Source of the DNA: Oscillospiraceae bacterium
GTDB lineage: Bacteria; Bacillota; Clostridia; Oscillospirales; Oscillospiraceae
Direction: 5' to 3'
Assembly (NCBI GenBank): GCA_017448455.1
Contig: JAFSLL010000249.1
Location: forward strand, 1 to 32,179
Length of the DNA: 32,179 bases
Made by a program: the position numbers and the translations under genes. Shown in pieces: positions 23,489 through 32,046 of the stretch. The number at the start of each line of letters is the position of its first letter. Position 1 is the stretch's first letter. The notes under the pieces were generated by a model, which was not told the DNA's origin, did not search any database, and saw only the letters and a program-made list of their open reading frames with translations.

Positions 23489-25837
23489 ATGGATATGAGC
23501 CTGTTTATGACCAACTGGATCTGGACACCGGACTGGACAGCGGAAGACCGGCTGGAGACGCGGATTGTTTATTTCCGCAGATGCTTTACGCTGGCGTCTC
23601 TTCCGGGATCCAAGAAGATCCGCGTCACCGCGGACTCCCGCTACAAGCTGTATGTCAACGGCAGATTTGTGCAGAAAGGGCCTCAGAAAGCGATCGACCT
23701 TCGGGAGTGGTATGTCGACACGGCGGAGCTCTCCTCCTTCCTTTGCTCGGGTGAGAACGTAATTGCCGTGGAGGTGCTGCGCTATCCCGCCTTCAATCCT
23801 TCCGCAGGCAGCCCGAATGCCAATGATTCCCTGCTGCACACCGAGATTCCCCATCTCTATGTGGAGGATCTGGATCCGGATGCCGTTCCCTCCCTGAATG
23901 GGAAGACGGGATGGAAATGCCGTGTCGACCGGGACAGGCGGATAATCGGAGAGGATGCCCGCCCCGCGCCGATCCACGCGCAGGAAGACGTGCTTGCCTC
24001 TGCGGAATTCGCCGGCTGGAAGCAGCCGGGGTATGATGACGCCGCCTGGGCGGATGCCGCACCAAAGCTCTTCTTCGACGTGCCGCAGGCGGACGCGCCG
24101 GGAAACCTTGTCCCGCGGATGATTCCGCCGATGGCCTATGAGGAAAAGCGTTTTGACAGCGTCTCCGCCGTGAGAGAAGGAACTGCCGGAAAGGATGCCT
24201 GGCAGGCACTGATCGGAAAGGATGAGCCGCTCACCATTCCGCCGCGGGCGGTCCAGGTGGTCGAATTATCCGCCGGAGAAGAGGAATGCGGGTACCTGCT
24301 TTATCGGTTCGCCGGCGGCAGCGGCGCGAAGATCTCCACGCTCTGTTCGGAGTGCTATGCCTACCCGCAGCCTCCGGTCCGCGGGGCTTATGGCGAAATG
24401 CAGCAGCCCGCGCCCCTGAAGGGGGACCGCACCGACGCGGAGAACGGCCAGCTTCTGGGACACACCTCCCGTTACACGGTTTCCGGTTACGGCAGTGCGG
24501 AAAGCGCGGAAGAATACGAACCCTTCTGGTTCCGGACCTTCCGCTATGTACAGCTGAAGATAGAGACCGCGGATGAACCGCTCACGCTTCTCCGTTTCGC
24601 CTACCGCGCCACCGGCTACCCGCTGGAGGTAAAAACCGGCTTCTCCGTCTCCGACCCCAGTTTCGCTCCGATCTGGGATATCAGCGTGCGCACGCTCAGG
24701 CGCTGCATGCACGAGACCTATATGGACTGCCCCTTCTATGAGCAGCTCCAGTACGCTATGGACGGGCGCAACGAGATCCTTTATACCTACAGCGTCAGCG
24801 CGGATGACCGGCTGGCCAGGCAGGCGATGGAAGCGTTTCGCCGTTCTCAGCGGCCGGACGGGCTGGTAAACTGCGACGCTCCCACCGTCGGGAGCAATGT
24901 CATTCCCGGTTTCTCCATCTACTATCTCCTGATGGTGCATGACCATATGATGTATTTCGGTGATCCGGCCTGGGTCAGACAGCATCTTCCGGCGATCGAC
25001 GGTATCCTCTCATTTTTCGACCGGCATCTCAATGACCTGGGCATGGTCGGCAAAGTCGGCGGCAAGCTCATGCGCGATCGCTACTGGTCCTTCATCGACT
25101 GGACGAGCAAATGGGATACCGGCGTTCCCGGTGCCGGCGATCAGGGCTGCGGATCCATCACGATGGAGAGCCTGCTGTACCTCTACGGTCTGCAGCATGC
25201 CGCAGATCTGGCGGATTATGTCGGGCGCGCCGGTATGGCTGAGGAATACCGTGACCGCGCCGCCGCGCTGAAGACCGCAGTCCGTTCAAGCTGTATGGGA
25301 AGCCGCAGCGGTCATCCCCTGATCCAGGACGGTCCCGGTGTGGACGAATACTCTGTCCACAGCCAGGTCTTTGCCATTCTCACCGGACTTGTCAGTCCGG
25401 AGGAAGGCCGGGCAATGCTGGAAGCAACAGTCGGCGATCCCGCGCTTCCGCAGGCCTCCGTCGCTTTTGCCTTCTATCTCTTCCGTGCTCTGGAAGAATG
25501 CGGCTGGTATGAAAAAACAGATGAGCTCTGGGAGCTCTGGCGCCGGATGCTTCGCGATAACATGACCACCTGTGTGGAAAACGACACCGACGCCCGTTCC
25601 GACTGCCATGCGTGGGCATCCCTGATGTGCTATGAACTGCCCGCAGTCATGCTCGGCGTCCGTCCCGCCTCGCCCGGATTCCAAACCGTAAAGCTCTCCC
25701 CGCAGATGGGAAAACTCACCGAAGCAAAGGGAGAAGTCATCACCCCGAAGGGAACGGTATCCGTCGAATGGAAAAGAGGCGAAGACGGTGCCTGCGTTCT
25801 GAACTTCAGGCTTCCGGAAGGCATGAACCGCGCCTGA
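23489..25837 (+). CDS. GH78-like alpha-L-rhamnosidase
   Basis: A 782-residue, apparently intact and cytoplasmic rhamnosidase-type enzyme. N-terminal beta-sandwich domains (FRRCFTLASLPGSKKIRVTADSRYKLYVNGRFVQKGP, then ENVIAVEVLRY) precede a six-hairpin (alpha/alpha)6 barrel. The barrel starts near FRTFRYVQLKIE and contains ETYMDCPFYEQLQYAMDGRNEILY, the counterpart of the acidic DCP-x-x-E-Q motif that carries the general acid in GH78. The C-terminal beta domain (DCHAWASLMCYELPAVMLGVRPASPGFQTVKLSP) is complete. It should remove terminal L-rhamnose from plant glycosides or rhamnogalacturonan fragments. It has its own promoter and a good ribosome binding site (GAGGAG, 8 bases). Confidence 0.87.
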   Translation: MDMSLFMTNWIWTPDWTAEDRLETRIVYFRRCFTLASLPGSKKIRVTADSRYKLYVNGRFVQKGPQKAIDLREWYVDTAELSSFLCSGENVIAVEVLRYPAFNPSAGSPNANDSLLHTEIPHLYVEDLDPDAVPSLNGKTGWKCRVDRDRRIIGEDARPAPIHAQEDVLASAEFAGWKQPGYDDAAWADAAPKLFFDVPQADAPGNLVPRMIPPMAYEEKRFDSVSAVREGTAGKDAWQALIGKDEPLTIPPRAVQVVELSAGEEECGYLLYRFAGGSGAKISTLCSECYAYPQPPVRGAYGEMQQPAPLKGDRTDAENGQLLGHTSRYTVSGYGSAESAEEYEPFWFRTFRYVQLKIETADEPLTLLRFAYRATGYPLEVKTGFSVSDPSFAPIWDISVRTLRRCMHETYMDCPFYEQLQYAMDGRNEILYTYSVSADDRLARQAMEAFRRSQRPDGLVNCDAPTVGSNVIPGFSIYYLLMVHDHMMYFGDPAWVRQHLPAIDGILSFFDRHLNDLGMVGKVGGKLMRDRYWSFIDWTSKWDTGVPGAGDQGCGSITMESLLYLYGLQHAADLADYVGRAGMAEEYRDRAAALKTAVRSSCMGSRSGHPLIQDGPGVDEYSVHSQVFAILTGLVSPEEGRAMLEATVGDPALPQASVAFAFYLFRALEECGWYEKTDELWELWRRMLRDNMTTCVENDTDARSDCHAWASLMCYELPAVMLGVRPASPGFQTVKLSPQMGKLTEAKGEVITPKGTVSVEWKRGEDGACVLNFRLPEGMNRA

Positions 25838-25869
25838 CTGCATTCGGGAAAAATGCGCTGAACAGGAAC

Positions 25870-25916
25870 AAGGACTCTCGCAGACTGCTTTTTCCAAAGC
25901 ACCTGTGAGAGTCCTT
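25870..25916. terminator. Bidirectional terminator between rhamnosidase and phosphatase genes
   Basis: A long stem (arms 25870-25883 and 25903-25916, one mismatch-like wobble) encloses a second stem TGCTTT/AAAGCA. It is followed by TATTTG on the plus strand. It sits between convergent genes and can serve both. Confidence 0.75.
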
Positions 25917-25994
25917 ATTTGTTTATCCAAGCCTGAAAGGATGGCCGGTCCTGTCTGCCGTGACCGGCTTCTGCTCATCCTTCGGTTCATGCCG

Positions 25995-28900
25995 TCATGT
26001 TTCTTTCTTTTTCCCTTTATATTCCAGGCAGAGCATGGTCACGTCGTCGAACTGCTCGGCATCCTTGACGAAATCGTCCACCGCCTGGTGAACATTCCTC
26101 AGAATTTTTTCCGGAGCGGCATCCGGTTCCTCATTCAAAGCGTTCAGCATCCGCTCCGTTCCGAAGAGGGTGTTGTCCGTATCCATCGCCTCCGGTACAC
26201 CGTCTGTATAAACAAACAGCTTGTCCCCGGGCTCCAGTACAATCTCATAGTCCCTGTATTTTGACCCTTCCATTCCGCCGATTACCAGTCCATGCTTATC
26301 CTTCAGCAGGGCAAACCTCCCCTGCTTCATCAGCGCGGGGTACTCATGTCCCGCGTTGGCTGCCGTAATCCTGCCTGTGCTGATCTCCAGAATGCCGATC
26401 CAGACGGTGACAAACATCTCTACCTGGTTGTTGCTGCACAGCGCCTCATTGGTCTTGTTGAGAATCTCCGCGGCAGACTGCCCGAGCATGGCGCAGCTCT
26501 GAAGAATCACCTTGGAAATCATCATGAACAGCGAGGCAGGTATTCCCTTTCCGCTGACATCCGCGATTACCATGCACAGGTGATCGTCATCGATCAGGAA
26601 AAAGTCATAGAAATCTCCGCCAACCTCTCTTGCCGGATCCATCAGCGCATAGATCTCGAACTCACTCCGGTCGGGATATGGCGGAAAGGTCTGCGGCATC
26701 ATGCTGCTCTGAATCTTTCTCGCCGTATGCAGTTCTGTATTGAGCCGTTCCTGTCTGACGGCTTCTTTCTGCTTCTTCTCCAGATCCTGGGTCTTTTTCC
26801 GCATATAGAGGATGTTTAATTCCGACACAAGGAGAATCGTGGCCAGGCCAAGCATGATATAAAACCAACCCTGCTCGTGAAGGCTTTTTGCCTTGCTGAT
26901 GGTCACGGATGTCGTTTTGTCCTCATGCCCAAGCGCATCCTTCAGCTGAATCTCGAACTGATAGGTGCCTCCCGGCAGATTCGTATAGTTCACCGGTCCG
27001 AACTCACTTCGCCTTACCGTAACGCTCTCACGGTCGAACCCGGTCAGAGAATAGGACACCAGCGGGTCCGTCAGAGAATAATTGAAAACATAGCCGTAAA
27101 CGGTCAGTTTCTGTGTCCCGGCAGGAACCGCAAAAATGCCGTGCTCATTCGGATAAAGCCGGACACCGTCCGCCTCCACGTACGGGACTGTCACCTTCAG
27201 TTGCTGAATGTTTTCCAGCGGTGTTTCGATATTGATCTTCGCGATGCCCGTATTGCCGGCAATATACAGATCCCCGTCCGCCGTCAGCTCACTGTAGGAA
27301 TTGCTGGTGGCAATACAGGGCATGCCGTTTGCCAGGGTGTAGTGTACGGGATTGACATCCCCATTGGCGAGCAGCTCCTGCACCGGCAGAACATAAATCC
27401 CATTGCTGCTGAGGATCCACATGTCACCCCTGCCGTTGTCATAGAGGTCGAAATTGTTGGAGTAAGGAAACTTCTGTATCGTTGTAACCTGATAGTCCTC
27501 TGTCATATAGGCGATGGAATTGCTGGTAACCAGCCAGAACACATGCCGCTCGGGATCCCGCTTGATCCGCATGACGATACCGGAGCTAAGACCGTTCTCA
27601 CTCCCGATGCACTTTGTTCCTTCCTCATTGATCACATAGATCCCGCCGCCGTTGGATCCGAGGAGAATGTCTCCGTTTTCCGCCCAGGAGACCGTCAGGC
27701 TCTCCACATTGAGGATCCCATCCTCTTTTCCGTAGCTGCGGATGACACGATCCCCCTCAATGATGCTGACACCGCCGGAGTTGACAACCAGGAAAGACCC
27801 GTCTTCCCTTTCACACACTGCCCGGACATGATCGGAGAGCAGGCCGTCCGCTTCGGTGAAAGCCGTCACTTTCTCGCCATCATAGCGAAGCAGACCGCAC
27901 GCGCGCCAGGTGGAGATCCAGATGTTCCCTTTGCTGTCATGGAGGATGGAGCGAATCCGGCAACCGTCCAGCAGCTCCAGCAGATCCGTCGCTTCCATCT
28001 GTTCGCCGCCCGCGGTGACTGCCTGCTGCAGCGGCATTTCGGATACCGGCCCGTTTTCATCCAGCACGATCAGTCCGGTATCGGTTCCGGCGAACAGCAG
28101 CCCGTCATACAGGCAGGTTGTGTTTACCACCCTCCGCGGGAGATCATAGCGCTCAAAAAGATCCGAAAACCGATTCGGTACGATCTTCATCACGCCCTGA
28201 CGGGTTGAGCAGAACCACAGGTTGCCCTCATAGTCGGCCATCGCGTGGACAATGGAATTATCCATGGGGATATTCTCAAACTGCTGTACTTCATCGCCGT
28301 CCAAAACCCCGATCCCGTTTCTGGCACTGATCCAGATCCGGTCGCCGATCAGATCCAGATTCATGATGTTGCTAAGCGGCGAGACATCAAACTCCTTCAG
28401 GATCTTCAGGTCGCTGTCCACACTGCAGTATAAAACCTCCGAGGTTTCTGTTCCCATATAGATACAGCCTGAATGATCCCTGTCCGGCAGGATGCTCAGA
28501 CAGCCCGGAAACCCACCTTCCTCATGGGAGAGAAAACTGACGGGTTCCCCATCCCGAAGCGTAAAAATATCGTCATGGCTGCTGACACCGTAGATCAGCC
28601 CGTCACTTCCCCTGCGGAGCATTTCGACATACACGCTGCTGATCCGCTCGTCATCAGACTCATGAATCTGCATGTCCTGATCAATCGTAACAACGCCCAA
28701 GGTTGTGCCGACATAAATCAGGCCGTTATCATCCTCGGCAATATCACAGATTTTGGCTGACCGGAGCCCTTCCGCCTCTCCCCACTTCTGAATGCTGCCT
28801 CGCTCCATCATCGCGAGGCCGTTGTCGTTTGTCCCAATCCAAAGACGGTTCTGTCTGTCCACATGCAGACAGACTACGCTGGTGATCCCCGTTGTGGCAG

Positions 28901-29204
28901 AGTCGACACGTACGAAAGTATTGCCATCATAGCGAATCAGCCCGCTGTATCCGCCGATCCAGATAAACCCGTCCCCGGTTTCGGCAATGGCGTTCATCTC
29001 TGAGGTGGGAAGACCGTTCGTATTGTTGTACAGAACCGCGGAATAGCTGTCACTGTTCCCGATCGGATCCACGATGTCCGGACTGACCTCTTCCGGATTA
29101 TCCGCTTTCGCGCCATCATCTGTGCCAAAAGCCATCGTGCCAGTCTGCGCAAGCAGAACTGCCACCAGGGCCATACATATCCATAATCTGATCTTTTTTA
29201 TCAT
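25995..29204 (-). CDS. Membrane-anchored beta-propeller sensor with cytoplasmic SpoIIE/PP2C phosphatase domain
   Basis: A 1069-residue protein. Residues 1-26 are a signal peptide or anchor. About 55-700 hold many two-component-propeller repeats of the form GDGFIWIGGYSGLIRYDG, NRLWIGTNDNGL and GNIWISTWRACGLLRYDG, giving an outside double propeller. A Y_Y_Y-type Ig domain follows (about 715-785, VSYSLTGFDRESVTVRRSEFGPVNYTNLPGGTYQFEIQLKDALG). One membrane span comes next (WFYIMLGLATILLVSELNILYM), then a charged coiled coil. The C-terminus is a SpoIIE-type phosphatase with its metal-binding aspartates visible (REVGGDFYDFFLIDDDHLCMVIADVSGKGIPASLFM, and QFDDVTMLCLEY). By family it should dephosphorylate a Ser/Thr-phosphorylated anti-anti-sigma factor in response to an outside signal. 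No such partner gene is in the window. The ribosome binding site is weak (AAAGG, 12 bases away). Confidence 0.9.
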   Translation of the reverse strand: MIKKIRLWICMALVAVLLAQTGTMAFGTDDGAKADNPEEVSPDIVDPIGNSDSYSAVLYNNTNGLPTSEMNAIAETGDGFIWIGGYSGLIRYDGNTFVRVDSATTGITSVVCLHVDRQNRLWIGTNDNGLAMMERGSIQKWGEAEGLRSAKICDIAEDDNGLIYVGTTLGVVTIDQDMQIHESDDERISSVYVEMLRRGSDGLIYGVSSHDDIFTLRDGEPVSFLSHEEGGFPGCLSILPDRDHSGCIYMGTETSEVLYCSVDSDLKILKEFDVSPLSNIMNLDLIGDRIWISARNGIGVLDGDEVQQFENIPMDNSIVHAMADYEGNLWFCSTRQGVMKIVPNRFSDLFERYDLPRRVVNTTCLYDGLLFAGTDTGLIVLDENGPVSEMPLQQAVTAGGEQMEATDLLELLDGCRIRSILHDSKGNIWISTWRACGLLRYDGEKVTAFTEADGLLSDHVRAVCEREDGSFLVVNSGGVSIIEGDRVIRSYGKEDGILNVESLTVSWAENGDILLGSNGGGIYVINEEGTKCIGSENGLSSGIVMRIKRDPERHVFWLVTSNSIAYMTEDYQVTTIQKFPYSNNFDLYDNGRGDMWILSSNGIYVLPVQELLANGDVNPVHYTLANGMPCIATSNSYSELTADGDLYIAGNTGIAKINIETPLENIQQLKVTVPYVEADGVRLYPNEHGIFAVPAGTQKLTVYGYVFNYSLTDPLVSYSLTGFDRESVTVRRSEFGPVNYTNLPGGTYQFEIQLKDALGHEDKTTSVTISKAKSLHEQGWFYIMLGLATILLVSELNILYMRKKTQDLEKKQKEAVRQERLNTELHTARKIQSSMMPQTFPPYPDRSEFEIYALMDPAREVGGDFYDFFLIDDDHLCMVIADVSGKGIPASLFMMISKVILQSCAMLGQSAAEILNKTNEALCSNNQVEMFVTVWIGILEISTGRITAANAGHEYPALMKQGRFALLKDKHGLVIGGMEGSKYRDYEIVLEPGDKLFVYTDGVPEAMDTDNTLFGTERMLNALNEEPDAAPEKILRNVHQAVDDFVKDAEQFDDVTMLCLEYKGKKKET

Positions 29205-29371
29205 CTGCTGTATCTGCCTTTATTCTGTATATAAAATCGGAATACGCTTTCCGTCTTCGTTTACCTGTTCCCAATGCTATAATAGGACATTGTATTGGAA
29301 TTACACAATAAAATCAATCCTTTTCTTTGAATTTCCATTTCAGCTTTGTGCCGGGTGGAATGTGGTTTTGG

Positions 29372-29400
29372 TTGAATTCACCGCTTTGCTGTGCTAAAAT
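29372..29400 (+). promoter_or_regulatory. Promoter of the proBA operon
   Basis: TTGAAT (29372-29377), 17 bases, then TAAAAT (29395-29400). A second possible -10 TATAAT lies at 29404-29409. The 225-base gap upstream (29205-29429) otherwise shows nothing I recognise; no T-box motif was found. Confidence 0.6.
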
Positions 29401-29429
29401 GAGTATAATTGGATGCGAGGTGATGCGGA

Positions 29430-30197
29430 ATGCGTGTGGTTGTCAAAGTCGGGACTTCAACCCTGACACACGCCACGGGCAGAATCAATATCCGGCATGT
29501 GGAAACGCTGTGCAAGGTGCTCAGTGACATCAAAAACGCCGGACACGAGGTAATCTTGGTTTCCTCGGGCGCCATCGGAATGGGTGTCGGAAAAATGAAT
29601 CTTTCAGAACGTCCGTCGGACATGCCTTCCAAACAGGCAATGGCCGCCATTGGGCAGTGCGAGCTGATGTATGTCTACGACCGGCACTTTTCGGAATACA
29701 GCCATGTTGTCGCACAGATTCTGCTGACCGGAGAAGATCTCCGGGACGAGAAGCGGCACACGAACTTTATCAATACCATCCTGCGTCTGCTGGAGCTCGG
29801 CACGCTCCCCATCATCAACGAAAATGACACGGTCGCGACAGAGGAAGTTGCCGTCGGAGACAACGACACCCTCGGCGCCCTGGTCGCGGAGAGCATCCGG
29901 GCGGATCTGCTGGTCATTCTGTCGGACATCGACGGACTCTATACCGCCAATCCCCGTCTCGTCCCCGGTGCGGAACTGATTCCCGTCGTAGAGGAACTGA
30001 CGCCGGAGATTCTCGCCTCCGCAGGCGGTGAAGGCTCCGCCCTCGGCACCGGCGGCATGGCGACCAAGCTGAAAGCCGCTTCCATCTGCATGCAGGCGGG
30101 AACGGACATGATCATTCTCAACGGCGCGCGTCCGGAGATTCTTTATGATGTCATGGACGGTGCCCCGGTCGGAACACGTTTTATCGGGAGGAAATAA
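29430..30197 (+). CDS. proB: Glutamate 5-kinase
   Basis: A 255-residue kinase catalysing the first step of proline synthesis, ATP-dependent phosphorylation of L-glutamate. The amino-acid-kinase fold motifs are visible: VVVKVGTSTLTHATGRIN, GHEVILVSSGAIGMGVGKM, QAMAAIGQCELM, PIINENDTVATEEVAVGDNDTLGALVA, LSDIDGLYTANP and GTGGMATKLKAASI. It is the short form lacking the C-terminal PUA domain found in many proteobacterial enzymes, which is normal for many Firmicutes. GAGGTG lies 7 bases upstream of ATG 29430. It is separated from proA by one base, so the two form an operon. Confidence 0.96.
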   Translation: MRVVVKVGTSTLTHATGRINIRHVETLCKVLSDIKNAGHEVILVSSGAIGMGVGKMNLSERPSDMPSKQAMAAIGQCELMYVYDRHFSEYSHVVAQILLTGEDLRDEKRHTNFINTILRLLELGTLPIINENDTVATEEVAVGDNDTLGALVAESIRADLLVILSDIDGLYTANPRLVPGAELIPVVEELTPEILASAGGEGSALGTGGMATKLKAASICMQAGTDMIILNGARPEILYDVMDGAPVGTRFIGRK

Positions 30198-30198
30198 C

Positions 30199-31458
30199 AT
30201 GTACAAAACAGCAGATATTCTTCAGAACGCCAAAGCCGCAGCACCCATTCTTGCCGCCGCCACCCCGGAGCGGAAGAACCTCGCTCTGGAAAAGATTGCG
30301 GAGCGCCTTCTCTCCGAGCAGGAGAATATCCTCCGCGCCAACGCGGAAGATATTGAGGCATCGCGCAGCCGCCTGAGTGAAGTGATGATCGACCGCCTGA
30401 ATCTGACGCCCGAACGGATCGAGGGCATGGCAGCGGGAATCCGGGATGTCATCCTGCTTCCGGATCCGGTCGGCCGCGTAATGGAGCGCGTGGAGCGTCC
30501 CAACGGCCTCGTGATCGAAAAGACCTCCTTCCCCTTGGGCGTCATCGCCATCATCTATGAAAGCCGGCCCAACGTCACTTCCGACGCCGCCGCGCTGGCG
30601 CTGAAATCCGGCAATGCCGTCATTCTTCGGGGCGGGAAGGAAGCGTTCCGCTCCAACGCCGCTATCGTTGAGGCGATCCGCCTCGGCCTGCAGGACGCGT
30701 CACTTCCCCCGGAGCTGGTCGGGTTTGTGGAGGACACGAGCCGGGACAGCGCGCGTGAGCTGATGGAGGCAAGGGGCTTTATCGACCTCCTGATCCCCCG
30801 CGGCGGCGCGGGCCTGATCCGCAGCTGCATGGAGAACGCGAAAGTTCCCTGCATTCAGACCGGCACCGGCATCTGCCACATCTATGTGGACGCCTCTGCC
30901 GATCAGGAGAAGGCACTGAACATCATCGAGAATGCCAAGACCAGCCGTCCCTCCGTCTGCAACGCGGAGGAAGTCCTGCTGGTAAACCGCGCGATCGCGC
31001 CGGAGTTCCTGCCGAAGCTGCATCTCCGTCTGACGGAGGACCGCGCAAAACGCGGCCTGGTTCCTGTGGAACTCCGTCTGGATGAGGACGCGGCGCAGAT
31101 CATCCCGGGAACGCCCGCCGGCGAACGCGATTTTGACACGGAATTCCTCGACTATATCCTCGCCGTAAAACTGGTAGACGATGTGGATGAGGCCATCGCG
31201 CACATTGCGGTCCACTCCACCGGACACAGTGACGCCATTCTCACCCAGGACGCCGATGCTGCGGAGCGCTTCACCCGTCTGGTGGATTCCGCGGCGGTCT
31301 ACGTCAACGTCTCCACCCGTTTCACCGACGGCGGCGAGTTCGGCCTCGGCTGTGAAATGGGCATCTCCACACAGAAGCTGCATGCCCGCGGTCCCATGGG
31401 CCTGCAGGAACTCAACACCTACAAGTATATTGTCCGCGGGGACGGCCAGATCCGCTGA
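30199..31458 (+). CDS. proA: Gamma-glutamyl phosphate reductase
   Basis: A 419-residue NADPH-dependent enzyme of the aldehyde dehydrogenase superfamily. It reduces glutamyl 5-phosphate to glutamate semialdehyde, the second step of proline synthesis. Family motifs are FPLGVIAIIYESRPNVTSDAAALALKSGNAVILRGGKEA, LIPRGGAGLI, the catalytic cysteine in TSRPSVCNAEEVLLV, VDDVDEAIAHIAVHSTGHSDAI and the C-terminal GGEFGLGCEMGISTQKLHARGPMGLQELNTYKYI. The length is normal. GGGAGG overlaps the proB stop region 6 bases before the ATG. Confidence 0.97.
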   Translation: MYKTADILQNAKAAAPILAAATPERKNLALEKIAERLLSEQENILRANAEDIEASRSRLSEVMIDRLNLTPERIEGMAAGIRDVILLPDPVGRVMERVERPNGLVIEKTSFPLGVIAIIYESRPNVTSDAAALALKSGNAVILRGGKEAFRSNAAIVEAIRLGLQDASLPPELVGFVEDTSRDSARELMEARGFIDLLIPRGGAGLIRSCMENAKVPCIQTGTGICHIYVDASADQEKALNIIENAKTSRPSVCNAEEVLLVNRAIAPEFLPKLHLRLTEDRAKRGLVPVELRLDEDAAQIIPGTPAGERDFDTEFLDYILAVKLVDDVDEAIAHIAVHSTGHSDAILTQDADAAERFTRLVDSAAVYVNVSTRFTDGGEFGLGCEMGISTQKLHARGPMGLQELNTYKYIVRGDGQIR

Positions 31459-31475
31459 TCTTCTGTCCCTGTCCG

Positions 31476-31511
31476 AAACAGGCTTCCGTATTGTACGGGA
31501 GTCTGTTTTTT
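31476..31511 (+). terminator. Rho-independent terminator of proBA
   Basis: A 15-bp stem (31476-31490 with 31494-31508, two G-U pairs, otherwise perfect) has a TTG loop and ends in six T. It lies 17 bases after the proA stop. Confidence 0.92.
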
Positions 31512-31601
31512 ATTCCCTGCTCCCAGACGGGAATCTGTCTGCTCCGGAGACCGCGCTTTCCGCGCTGCCGAAAAAAATACAGAAAAATTTTCATTTCCCT
31601 A

Positions 31602-31655
31602 TTGACAGAACTGTATTGTTGTGTTACTGTATTAGCATCTTAATACAGTAACACA
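31602..31655 (+). promoter_or_regulatory. Promoter and perfect inverted-repeat operator of the GntR/ABC operon
   Basis: TTGACA (31602-31607) with a possible -10 TACTGT (31625-31630) is overlaid by a perfect inverted repeat: TGTGTTACTGTATTA (31620-31634), six bases, TAATACAGTAACACA (31641-31655). A further half-copy CTGTATT lies at 31611-31617. The position over the -10 and start site fits autorepression by the GntR protein encoded 14 bases downstream. Confidence 0.8.
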
Positions 31656-31668
31656 AAGGAGGAGCCAA

Positions 31669-32046
31669 ATGGACTGGAAATTTCGATCGGATCAGCCAAT
31701 CTATTCCCAGCTCGTGGAACAGATCAAGCTGGGCATTGTGTCCGGCGCCTTCCTCCCCGGCGAGCGTCTCGCCTCGGTACGGGACATGGCCATGGAGGCC
31801 GGCGTCAATCCGAACACCATGCAGCGGGCGCTGCAGGAGCTGGAACGTGATGGGATGGTATATGCCCAGCGGACAGCGGGCAGATTTGTAACGGAGGATA
31901 TGCGCGTGATTGACCGTGTAAAACAGCAGTTTGCGGAAGAACAGATCCGCAGCTTCCTGGACGCGATGAAGAAGCTTGGTTATCGCAGGGAAGAAATCAT
32001 TCATCTTTTGAGCGACAGAGAGGAGAAGGAAAATGCCGATTCTTGA
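31669..32046 (+). CDS. GntR-family (YtrA subfamily) transcriptional regulator
   Basis: A 125-residue regulator with an N-terminal winged helix (PIYSQLVEQIKLGIVSGAFLPGERLASVRDMAMEAGVNPNTMQRALQELERDGMVYAQRTAGRFV) and only a short helical C-terminal dimerisation tail. That is the layout of the YtrA subfamily, whose members repress adjacent ABC transporter operons, often in response to cell-envelope stress. The ribosome binding site AAAGGAGGAG is strong. The end overlaps the following ABC ATPase gene by 14 bases, confirming an operon. A perfect inverted repeat precedes it and is the likely operator. Confidence 0.93.
   Translation: MDWKFRSDQPIYSQLVEQIKLGIVSGAFLPGERLASVRDMAMEAGVNPNTMQRALQELERDGMVYAQRTAGRFVTEDMRVIDRVKQQFAEEQIRSFLDAMKKLGYRREEIIHLLSDREEKENADS

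Noticed and set aside
29205-29429. T-box leader or other riboswitch before proBA
   Set aside because: The GGGTGGAATG stretch near 29352 superficially recalls the T-box antiterminator core, but the ACCGCG part and a terminator are absent and the leader after the promoter is only about 25 bases.
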